Below are positions 55,916 to 63,023 of a stretch of 64,000 nucleotides of DNA, piece by piece. The stretch is from Actinomadura coerulea. GTDB lineage: Bacteria; Actinomycetota; Actinomycetes; Streptosporangiales; Streptosporangiaceae. The stretch lies in the NCBI RefSeq assembly GCF_014208105.1, contig NZ_JACHMQ010000001.1:2108001-2172000 (forward strand), in the 5' to 3' direction. The number at the start of each line of letters is the position of its first letter. The stretch's first letter is position 1. The notes beneath the pieces were generated by a model. It did no database searches. It saw only the letters and a list, made by a program, of their open reading frames with translations, and was not told where the DNA came from. The position numbers and the translations under genes are program-made.

Positions 55916-57295
55916 ATGACCACTGCCCTGCACCCGGACGCCCTCCAGTCCGAGGAGGCCGCGCGCCAGCCCTACGCCTACCGGCGCCGGCCGCTGGCCG
56001 AGCCCGACTGGCGGCGCCTGCCGGGCTGGCGGGACGTCACGGAGGCCGAGTGGGAGTCGGCGCAGTGGCAGCGCGCCCACTGCGTCAAGAACGTGCGGCA
56101 GTTGCGGCGGGTCATGGGCGACCTGCTCGACGAGCGCTTCTACGCCGACCTGGAACGCGACCAGGCCGAGCGCGCCACCATGTCGATGCTGCTGCCGCCG
56201 CAGATGCTGAACACGATGGACGCCTCCTCCACCGAGGCCTTCTACGCAGATCCCGTGCGCCGCTACATGCTGCCGGTGTTCAGCGACCGGCGCACCGACT
56301 GGCCGTCCCATCCGCACGCCTCCCGGGACTCCCTCCACGAGGCCGAGATGTGGGCCGTGGAGGGCCTCACCCACCGCTACCCCACCAAGGTCCTGGCCGA
56401 GCTCCTGCCGACCTGCCCGCAGTACTGCGGCCACTGCACCCGCATGGACCTGGTCGGCAACTCCACGCCGACCGTCGACAAGCACAAGTTCACCATCAAG
56501 CCGCCGGACCGGCTCGGCGCCATGCTGGACTACCTGCGCCGCTCCCCCGGCGTCCGCGACGTGGTCGTCTCCGGCGGCGACGTCGCCAACATGCCGTGGG
56601 CGCGCCTGGAGTCGTTCGTCGACTCGCTGCTGGACATCGACAACATCCGCGACATCCGGCTGGCCAGCAAGGCGCTCATGGGACTGCCGCAGCACTGGCT
56701 GCAGGACGACGTCCGCGCCGGGATGGAGCGCCTGGCGGCCAAGGCGAACGCGCGCGGCGTGCAGATCGCGATCCACACCCACGTCAACGCCGCCCAGTCG
56801 GTGACGCCGCTGGTCGCCAGGGCGGCCCGCGCCATGCTCGACACCGGCATCCGCGACGTGCGCAACCAGGGCGTGCTGCTGCGCGGCGTGAACGACACGC
56901 CCGAGGCGCTGCTCGACCTGTCGTTCGCGCTGCTCGACGAGGCCGGAATCCTGCCGTACTACCTCTACATGTGCGACATGATCCCGAGCAGCGAGCACTG
57001 GCGGCTCGCGGTCTGGGAGGCGCAGGATCTCCAGCACGCGATCATGGGATACCTGCCCGGCTTCGCCACCCCGCGGATCGTCTGCGACGTCCCCTACGTC
57101 GGCAAGCGGTGGGTGCACCAGCTCGCCGACTACGACCGCGAGCGCGGCATCTCCTACTGGACCAAGAACTACCGCACCGGCCTGGAGCTGTCGGACCCCG
57201 AGGCGCTGACCCGCCGCTACGAGTACCACGACCCGATCTACACGCTACCGGAGGAGGGCCGGGAGTGGTGGCGGCAGCGGTCGCAGACGGCCTGA
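55916..57295 (+). CDS. KamA-family radical SAM aminomutase (lysine 2,3-aminomutase-like)
   Basis: A 459-residue radical SAM protein. The iron-sulfur site is C167-x3-C171-x2-C174 in PTCPQYCGHCT, matching KamA. VVVSGGDVANM and QGVLLRGVND are conserved. The PLP-lysine region reads VCDVPYVGKRW with K397, whereas classical enzymes have a glycine-rich PGGGGK; the protein is also longer than the usual 410-420 residues. It would start the pathway by turning L-lysine into beta-lysine with SAM and PLP. Context with kamDE, kdd and kal supports this; the altered motif leaves room for another beta-amino acid. AGGAGG precedes ATG 55916. Confidence 0.85.
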   Translation: MTTALHPDALQSEEAARQPYAYRRRPLAEPDWRRLPGWRDVTEAEWESAQWQRAHCVKNVRQLRRVMGDLLDERFYADLERDQAERATMSMLLPPQMLNTMDASSTEAFYADPVRRYMLPVFSDRRTDWPSHPHASRDSLHEAEMWAVEGLTHRYPTKVLAELLPTCPQYCGHCTRMDLVGNSTPTVDKHKFTIKPPDRLGAMLDYLRRSPGVRDVVVSGGDVANMPWARLESFVDSLLDIDNIRDIRLASKALMGLPQHWLQDDVRAGMERLAAKANARGVQIAIHTHVNAAQSVTPLVARAARAMLDTGIRDVRNQGVLLRGVNDTPEALLDLSFALLDEAGILPYYLYMCDMIPSSEHWRLAVWEAQDLQHAIMGYLPGFATPRIVCDVPYVGKRWVHQLADYDRERGISYWTKNYRTGLELSDPEALTRRYEYHDPIYTLPEEGREWWRQRSQTA

Positions 57296-57319
57296 GCCGC
57301 CATGGCCGACGCCTTTACG

Positions 57320-57349
57320 TTGTAGATCCGAAACATGTCGGATTAGGCT
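57320..57349 (+). promoter_or_regulatory. Promoter of the P450 gene with overlapping inverted repeat
   Basis: TTGTAG (57320-57325), 18 nt, TAGGCT (57344-57349), which is 7 nt before the GTG start, so leaderless. ATCCG (57326-57330) and CGGAT (57339-57343) form an inverted repeat in the spacer, a position where a bound protein would block the polymerase. Confidence 0.5.
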
Positions 57350-57356
57350 GGGACGG

Positions 57357-58535
57357 GTGACCCTCGACCTGACCTCCCGTTTCCCGCTCGGCGCCTCGGT
57401 GACGGCCGCCGCCCTGGAGGACGACCCGCACCCGCACCTGGCCCGGCTCCGCGAGCGCGAACCGGTCTCCTGGCTCCCCGCGCTGGGCGGCTGGCTGGTG
57501 ACCGCCCGCGGCCCGGCGCTGCAGGTCATGCGCGACGCGGCCGCGTACACCGTGGACGACCCGCGCTTCTCCACCGCCCAGGTCGTCGGGCCGAGCATGC
57601 TGTCGCTGGACGGCCCCGTCCACACCCGGCACCGCGACGCGTTCGCCCGGCCGTTCCGCCCCGCGCGGACCCGGGAGCGGTTCACCGCGTTCGTCGAGGC
57701 CGAGACCGACCGGCTCGTCGGCGCCCTGGCGCCGGCGGGCCGCGCCGAGCTGCGCGGCGAGCTGGCCGGGCCGCTCGCCGTCGGGGTCGTCACCGAGGCC
57801 CTCGGGCTGGACGGCGTGGACGCCGCGACCGTCCGCTCCTGGTACGGCGCCTTCGTGGAGGCCGTGTCCGCCATCACCGCCGGCGGCGCGGCGCCCGCAG
57901 GCGCGGACGAGGCGTACCGGCTGCTGCGCGCGGCGGTCGAGGAGGCGATCGCCGCCGCCCGCCCCGGGTCCCTGCTGGCCGGGGCCGCCCGCGGCGACCT
58001 GAGCACCGCCGAGGTCGTCGCCGACGCCGCGATCCTGATGTTCGGCGGCATCGACACCACCGAAGGAATGATCGTCAACGCCGCGCTGCACCTGCTCGGG
58101 CACCCCGACCAGCTCCGGCTCGTCCTGGACGATCCGGAACTGCTGCCCGCCGCGATCGAGGAGTCGCTGCGGCTGGAGCCCGCGGCCTCGGTCGTCGACC
58201 GGTACGCCGTCCGCGACGCCGAACTCGGCGGCGCGGCCGTCCGGGCGGGCGACCTCGTGCGGGTGTCGATCGCCGGCGCCAACCGCGACCCCTCGGTGTT
58301 CCCCGCCCCCGACCGGTTCGACGTGCGGCGCCGCAACGCCGCCGAGCACCTGGCGTTCGCGCACGGGCCGCACTTCTGCTTCGGCGCCCACCTGGCCCGG
58401 CTGGAGGCCCGCACCGCGCTCGCCGCGCTGCTGGACCGCCTGCCCGGGCTGCGGCTCGATCCCGCCCGCCCCGCGCGGCCGCACGGGCTGGTGTTCCGCA
58501 AGCCCGCGCGGCTGGACGTCCTCTGGGACGCCTGA
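57357..58535 (+). CDS. Cytochrome P450
   Basis: A 392-residue soluble bacterial P450. The I-helix reads LMFGGIDTTEGMI (variant of AGxDTT), the K-helix ExxR is EESLRLEP, and the heme loop is FAHGPHFCFGAHLARLEA with the axial Cys. All essential residues are present. No ferredoxin or reductase gene is adjacent. The start is GTG at 57357 with a -10 TAGGCT 7 nt before it and no Shine-Dalgarno. Its nearness to the KamA-like gene may be chance or may mean that a beta-amino acid or its product is oxidised. Substrate unknown. Confidence 0.93.
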   Translation: MTLDLTSRFPLGASVTAAALEDDPHPHLARLREREPVSWLPALGGWLVTARGPALQVMRDAAAYTVDDPRFSTAQVVGPSMLSLDGPVHTRHRDAFARPFRPARTRERFTAFVEAETDRLVGALAPAGRAELRGELAGPLAVGVVTEALGLDGVDAATVRSWYGAFVEAVSAITAGGAAPAGADEAYRLLRAAVEEAIAAARPGSLLAGAARGDLSTAEVVADAAILMFGGIDTTEGMIVNAALHLLGHPDQLRLVLDDPELLPAAIEESLRLEPAASVVDRYAVRDAELGGAAVRAGDLVRVSIAGANRDPSVFPAPDRFDVRRRNAAEHLAFAHGPHFCFGAHLARLEARTALAALLDRLPGLRLDPARPARPHGLVFRKPARLDVLWDA

Positions 58536-58596
58536 GGACCGGTTCTGGACCGTTCCCGGCGTCGCCTCCCCCGCGCCGCTGTGGGAGCATTCCCCA

Positions 58597-59661
58597 ATGA
58601 TCGTGGAACGCCGCGTCGAGCTGCGCTTTCGCCAGGAGAGCCGCGAGGCGCAGACGCACGTCAACCTGTCCGCCGTGCGCCAGGACGGCCGCTGCCTGTG
58701 GGTGGCGGGCGACGAGACGGCCACCGTCGAGCGGCTCACCGCCGTCACCGGCGAGGACGGGCGCGTCACCGGCTACGACGCGCAGGCCACGATCGCGCTC
58801 GCCGACCTCGTCCCGCTGCCCGCCGGCGCCGACGAGGAGGCCGACATCGAGGGCCTCGCCCGCGCCGACGGCTGGCTGTGGGCGATCGGCTCCCACAGCC
58901 TCAAGCGCAAGAAGATCAAGCCGGGGAACGGCGACGCCAAGGCCCGCAAGCGCCTCGCCACCGTCGTCCGGGAGGACAACCGCTTCATCCTCGCGCGCAT
59001 CCCCCTGGTCACCGGTGACGACGGGCTGCCCCGCGCCGTCGCCGAGGACGGCGGGCGGACGGCGGCCGTCCTCGGCCTGGACGGCGACTCCATCGCCGAC
59101 CTGCTGGCCGACGACCCGCACCTCGCGCCGTTCCTCTCCATCCCGAGCAAGGACAACGGCCTGGACATCGAGGGCCTCGCCGTGCACGGCGACCGCCTCT
59201 ACATCGGGCTGCGCGGCCCCGTCCTGCGCGGCTGGGCGGTGCTGGTGGAGATCCACCCGGGCTCCCACCCGCGGGACCCGCGTCGCCTGCGGGCGCTGCC
59301 GGTCGGCGACGAAGGCGAGCCCTACCGCACCCACTTCCTGGACCTCGGCGGCCTCGGCGTCCGCGACCTGTGCCCGCACGGCGACGACCTGCTCGTCCTC
59401 ACCGGGCCGAGCATGGACCTGGACGGCCCGGTGCGGCTCCTGCGGTGGCGGGGCGCGGCCCGCGCCGACGCCGGGTCGATCGTCCCGGCCGGCGAGCTCG
59501 AGGTGCTGGGCGAGCTGCCCCACGGCGACGGCGACGACCACGCCGAGGGCATCGCCGTGCTGGACGAGCCGGGCACCCGGCTCCTGGTCGTGTACGACAG
59601 CCCCGCCCCCGACCGGCTCACGGCGGACGGCGTCCTCGCCGACGTGGTCGATCTCGGCTAG
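58597..59661 (+). CDS. DUF3616 family beta-propeller-like protein
   Basis: A 354-residue protein of the DUF3616 family. Its repeats, each with a D-I-E-G-L-A type strand (ADIEGLARADGWLWAIGS, LDIEGLAVHGDRLYIGLRG, VRDLCPHGDDLLVLTG, EGIAVLDEPGTRLLVVYD), indicate a beta-propeller like those of esterase-like or phytase-like proteins. No signal peptide is seen, so it is probably cytoplasmic. ATG at 58597 has no obvious Shine-Dalgarno. It stands between the P450 and the acyl-CoA dehydrogenase as a single gene. Function unknown. Confidence 0.82.
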   Translation: MIVERRVELRFRQESREAQTHVNLSAVRQDGRCLWVAGDETATVERLTAVTGEDGRVTGYDAQATIALADLVPLPAGADEEADIEGLARADGWLWAIGSHSLKRKKIKPGNGDAKARKRLATVVREDNRFILARIPLVTGDDGLPRAVAEDGGRTAAVLGLDGDSIADLLADDPHLAPFLSIPSKDNGLDIEGLAVHGDRLYIGLRGPVLRGWAVLVEIHPGSHPRDPRRLRALPVGDEGEPYRTHFLDLGGLGVRDLCPHGDDLLVLTGPSMDLDGPVRLLRWRGAARADAGSIVPAGELEVLGELPHGDGDDHAEGIAVLDEPGTRLLVVYDSPAPDRLTADGVLADVVDLG

Positions 59662-59673
59662 CGGGCCCCGAAT

Positions 59674-59685
59674 AAGCGATCGCTT
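59674..59685. promoter_or_regulatory. 12-bp palindrome before the acyl-CoA dehydrogenase
   Basis: AAGCGATCGCTT is a perfect palindrome 61 nt before the start codon. AAGCG-type palindromes are frequent operators of TetR-family regulators of fatty-acid and sterol catabolism. The regulator gene is not in the window. Confidence 0.5.
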
Positions 59686-59745
59686 TCAGACTCTGCTTTG
59701 ATGGGCCCCGGTACCCGGCGGGAGTCGAGAGGGCGGGAACAGAGC

Positions 59746-60966
59746 ATGATCGAATGGTCCGAGGAAGACCTGATGATCCGGGACGCGGTGCGCGGCTGGA
59801 TCGACGCGGAGGTCCGCCCGAACCTGGACGCGCTGGAGTCGGGCGAGCTGCCTCCCTACGACCTGCTCCGCAACCTCTACAAGACGTTCGGCATGGACGA
59901 GATGGCCCGCTCGTCCTTCCACGCCCGGCTCGCCAAGGAGCGCGAGGGTGGGGACTCCGCCTCCGCCGGGGGCTCCGGCGACGACCGGCCCGGCGGCGGC
60001 AACGCGGCGATGTCGATGATCCCGGTCATCGAGCTGTGCAAGGTCGCGCCCGGCCTGGTCTCGGCGATGGGCGTCGGGCTCGGCCTCGCCGCCGGGACGA
60101 TCATGAAGCGCGGCACGCCCGAGCAGAAGGAGCGCTGGGCCCTCCCGCTGCTCACCATGGAGAAGGTCGGCGCCTGGGCGATCACCGAGCCGAACTCCGG
60201 ATCGGACGCGTTCGGCGGGATGCAGGCCACCGCGCGCAAGGACGGCGACGAGTACGTCATCAACGGCGGCAAGACCTTCATCACCAACGGCCCCTACGCC
60301 GACACCATCGTCTTCTACTGCAAGCTCGACAACGGTGACGCTCCGCGCGACCGGGAGATCCTCACCTTCGTCCTCGACCGGGGCATGCCCGGCCTGGAGC
60401 AGAGCAAGCCGCTGCGCAAGATGGGGCTGCACTCCTCCCCCACCGGCGAGCTGTTCCTGAACGACGTGCGCGCCGGCGCCGACCGGCTCCTGGCCTCCGG
60501 CTCGCAGGGCGGCAAGGAGTCGGCCCGCCAGAACTTCGTCACCGAGCGCGCCGGCGTCGCCGCGATGGCCCTCGGCGTCATCGAGGAGTGCCTGCGGCTG
60601 TCGGTCGAGTACGCCAAGACCCGCGAGCTGTGGGGGCAGCGCATCGGCGACTTCCAGCTCATCCAGCTCAAGCTGGCGAAGATGGAGGTCGCGCGCCTCA
60701 ACGTCCAGAACCTGGTGTTCCGGCACATCGAGATGCAGCGCGCCGGGCGCGCCCCGACCCTGGCCGAGGCGTCGGCGATGAAGCTGTACGCCGCGCAGGC
60801 CGCCAGCGAGGTCGCCCAGGAGGCCGTGCAGCTGTTCGGCGGCAACGGCTACATGAGCGAGTACCGCGTGGAGCAGCTCGCCCGCGACGCCAAGTCCTTC
60901 CAGATCTACGCCGGCACGGACGAGATCCAGGTCACCCACATCGCCCGCGACCTGCTGTCGCGCTGA
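59746..60966 (+). CDS. Acyl-CoA dehydrogenase family protein
   Basis: A 406-residue flavoprotein. Seen: the FAD/substrate segment WAITEPNSGSDAFGG, INGGKTFITNG, the middle beta-domain, catalytic-region helix ERAGVAAMALGVIEECLRL, WGQRIGDFQLIQLKLA and the C-terminal QLFGGNGYMSEYRVEQLARDAK with IYAGTDEIQ, where the usual catalytic Glu is in the GGNGY...Y region. It would oxidise an acyl-CoA in the alpha-beta position and pass electrons to ETF. ATG at 59746. An insert DSASAGGSGDDRPGGG near residue 65 is unusual. A role after Kal in the lysine route is possible but not shown. Confidence 0.9.
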   Translation: MIEWSEEDLMIRDAVRGWIDAEVRPNLDALESGELPPYDLLRNLYKTFGMDEMARSSFHARLAKEREGGDSASAGGSGDDRPGGGNAAMSMIPVIELCKVAPGLVSAMGVGLGLAAGTIMKRGTPEQKERWALPLLTMEKVGAWAITEPNSGSDAFGGMQATARKDGDEYVINGGKTFITNGPYADTIVFYCKLDNGDAPRDREILTFVLDRGMPGLEQSKPLRKMGLHSSPTGELFLNDVRAGADRLLASGSQGGKESARQNFVTERAGVAAMALGVIEECLRLSVEYAKTRELWGQRIGDFQLIQLKLAKMEVARLNVQNLVFRHIEMQRAGRAPTLAEASAMKLYAAQAASEVAQEAVQLFGGNGYMSEYRVEQLARDAKSFQIYAGTDEIQVTHIARDLLSR

Positions 60967-61076
60967 GGCCCCGTCCGGCCGGCCGCGGCGTCCGCCGGTC
61001 GCCGTCCCGGGGCGAACTTCCGGGGCCGGGGCGGCGTCGAAAGGTGGAGGGCGGGTGAGGGCGATCGCCCGCCCTC

Positions 61077-61094
61077 GGCCCGACGGGCCTTTCT
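61077..61094 (+). terminator. Hairpin with short T-tract
   Basis: GGCCC (61077-61081) pairs with GGGCC (61085-61089) around GAC, followed by TTTCT. A second, larger repeat GAGGGCGGG/CCCGCCCTC (61047-61076) lies just before it. Together they probably end the acyl-CoA dehydrogenase transcript in the 163-nt gap. Confidence 0.5.
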
Positions 61095-61122
61095 GGACAG
61101 CCGACGACGGGGACTGGATACT
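61094..61122 (+). promoter_or_regulatory. Promoter of the FHA gene
   Basis: TGGACA (61094-61099), 17 nt, GATACT (61117-61122), then 7 nt to the ATG at 61130: a good -35/-10 pair with a leaderless start. Confidence 0.5.
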
Positions 61123-61129
61123 CACAGCT

Positions 61130-61669
61130 ATGGACGGTCAGCCCTCATTCCCGGTGAGAGCGTCCGACACGGAACGGGACCGGGTGCTGCGCGTCCTCAG
61201 CGAGCGCGTGGCCGAGGGCCGGATGTCGAACGAGACGTTCGAGCGCCGTGTCGACCAGGTGCTGCAGGCGCGCAGCCAGGCCGAGCTGGCCGGCATCGTG
61301 CACGACCTGCCGACCTCCAACCGCGTCGTGAACCGGCTGACCGGGCTCATCTCCTCGGTCTCGGAGGCGACCGCGCGGATCGAGGCGGCGTGGCGGGCCC
61401 CGCGGCTGCCCAAGTTCATGCTTCCGCCGCGCGAGCTCGGCCGCATCGTCGTCGGCCGCGCCCCCGCCTGCCAGTTCGTCCTCACCGACCTCACCGTGTC
61501 CCGCTTCCACGCCGAGATCCACCGCGCGGACGAGGGCTGGATCATCTCCGATCTGGGGTCGATGAACGGCACCCGCGTGAACGGGTACCGGCTGACCGGC
61601 CCGGCCCGCGTCCGGCCCGGCGACGAGGTCGGCTTCGGCAACTCCGCCTTCATCGTCACCGCCCCCTGA
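61130..61669 (+). CDS. DUF1707 and FHA domain protein
   Basis: A 179-residue protein. Residues 9-60 form a DUF1707 domain (ASDTERDRVLRVLSERVAEGRMSNETFERRVDQ, given by start and end), an actinobacterial module of unknown role. Residues 95-178 form a phosphothreonine-binding FHA domain: RIVVGRAPACQ, SRFHAEIHR and SMNGTRVNG hold the conserved Arg, Ser, His and Asn. No membrane segment. It would read signals from Hanks-type Ser/Thr kinases, none of which is intact here. ATG at 61130 is chosen because of the promoter spacing; longer in-frame starts would precede the promoter. Confidence 0.88.
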   Translation: MDGQPSFPVRASDTERDRVLRVLSERVAEGRMSNETFERRVDQVLQARSQAELAGIVHDLPTSNRVVNRLTGLISSVSEATARIEAAWRAPRLPKFMLPPRELGRIVVGRAPACQFVLTDLTVSRFHAEIHRADEGWIISDLGSMNGTRVNGYRLTGPARVRPGDEVGFGNSAFIVTAP

Positions 61670-61682
61670 GCCGTCCCGGGTC

Positions 61683-61741
61683 TTGACGGAACCGGAAGCC
61701 GGTACTTACGTTTCCCTCCAAGTTAGGAAACCTTCTTAACT
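61683..61741 (+). promoter_or_regulatory. Promoter and operator of the ROK regulator operon
   Basis: TTGACG (61683-61688), 18 nt, TACGTT (61707-61712). Downstream lies AGTTAGGAA-ACC-TTCTTAACT (61721-61741), an inverted repeat with one mismatch that resembles operators of ROK-family repressors and would block transcription from this promoter. Autoregulation is inferred. Confidence 0.6.
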
Positions 61742-61754
61742 CGGAGGAGCCGCC

Positions 61755-62972
61755 GTGTCCGTGCCCGTCCCCGGAACGCCCAGCCTGCTTCGGGCGATCA
61801 ACGACCGCGCCGCGCTGGAGGCGCTGCTGGCCCGGGGGCCGCTGACCCGGCCGCAGATCTCGGGCCTCACCGGCCTGTCCAAGCCCACCGCCTCCCAGCT
61901 GCTCGCGCGGCTGGAACAGGCCGGGCTCGTCGTCCGCGACGGCGTCCGCGAGGGCCTGCCCGGCCGCACCGCCGAGCTGTACCGGATCAACGGCGCCGCC
62001 GCCCACGTCGCCGGCGCCGACGTCACCCCCGCGCGGATCCGCGCCAGCGTCGCCGACCTCGCCGGGACGGTCGTCGGCGAGCACACGCTGCCCACCCCCG
62101 GCCGCACCGGCGTGGACGTCGTCGCCCGGATGGCCGCCGCGCTCGACGGGGCCGCCGCCGCGGCCGGCCTCACCCGGGACCGCCTCGACCGCGCCGTCGT
62201 CGGCATCCAGGGCGCCGTCGACCCCGCCACCGGCCGCCTCGGCTACGCCTCGCACATCCCCGGCTGGCACATCCCCGACCTGGTGGACACCCTGAGCGGC
62301 GGGCTCGGCGTGCGCGTCGCGATCGAGAACGACGTCAACCTCGCCGCGCTCGCCGAGCGGGCCGGCGGGCGGGCCGAGGGCGCGGCGGACTTCGTCCTGC
62401 TGTGGGTCGCCGACGGCGTCGGCATGGCCGTCGTGCTGAACGGCACCCTGCACCGGGGCGCGACCGGCGGCGCCGGGGAGATCGGGTACATGCCCGCCGT
62501 CGGCGCCCCGCTCATGCGGGACGTGCGGCGCACCCACACCGGCGGCGTGCACAGCCTCACCGGCGGCGCGGCCGTGCTGAGGCTGATGCGCGAGCACGGC
62601 TTCCGCGGACGCGACGCCGCCACCGCGCTCAGCCGCGCCGCCGCCGACGTGCAGACCGCGGGCCGGCGCACGGCCACGGACGCGGGCGCCCGCGCGGAAC
62701 GCGCCCTCACCGAGCTCGCCACCAGGCTCGGCGCCACGCTCGCCACGGTCGTGGCCGTCATCGACCCCGCGCTCGTCGTCCTCACCGGCGACGTCCTGCG
62801 CGCCGGCGGGGAACCACTGCGCGCACGCGTCGAGCAGCACCTGCACAGCCTGACGATCCCGCGGCCCGAGGTGCGGCTCAGCACCGTCGAGGGCAACCCC
62901 GTCCTGGCCGGGGCCCTGCAGCAGGCGCTCCGGGAGACCCGCGACGAGGTCTTCACCACCACCATCCCCTGA
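61755..62972 (+). CDS. ROK-family transcriptional repressor
   Basis: A 405-residue regulator. An N-terminal winged helix (LTRPQISGLTGLSKPTASQLL) is followed by a ROK ATPase-like domain: AGADVTPARIRASVADL, AVVGIQGAVDP, IENDVNLAALAER and GAGEIGYMP. The zinc-binding Cys cluster of sugar-kinase ROK proteins is absent (HTGGVHSLTGG instead), so it is a sensor, not a kinase. GTG at 61755 follows GGAGGAG. The next gene, 51 nt on, is a sugar ABC binding protein, so this repressor likely senses a sugar taken up by that transporter. Confidence 0.92.
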   Translation: MSVPVPGTPSLLRAINDRAALEALLARGPLTRPQISGLTGLSKPTASQLLARLEQAGLVVRDGVREGLPGRTAELYRINGAAAHVAGADVTPARIRASVADLAGTVVGEHTLPTPGRTGVDVVARMAAALDGAAAAAGLTRDRLDRAVVGIQGAVDPATGRLGYASHIPGWHIPDLVDTLSGGLGVRVAIENDVNLAALAERAGGRAEGAADFVLLWVADGVGMAVVLNGTLHRGATGGAGEIGYMPAVGAPLMRDVRRTHTGGVHSLTGGAAVLRLMREHGFRGRDAATALSRAAADVQTAGRRTATDAGARAERALTELATRLGATLATVVAVIDPALVVLTGDVLRAGGEPLRARVEQHLHSLTIPRPEVRLSTVEGNPVLAGALQQALRETRDEVFTTTIP

Positions 62973-63023
62973 CCCAGCCGTCCTCCACCACGCCCGTTCC
63001 CCACCCCCCGAAGGAGAACCGGA

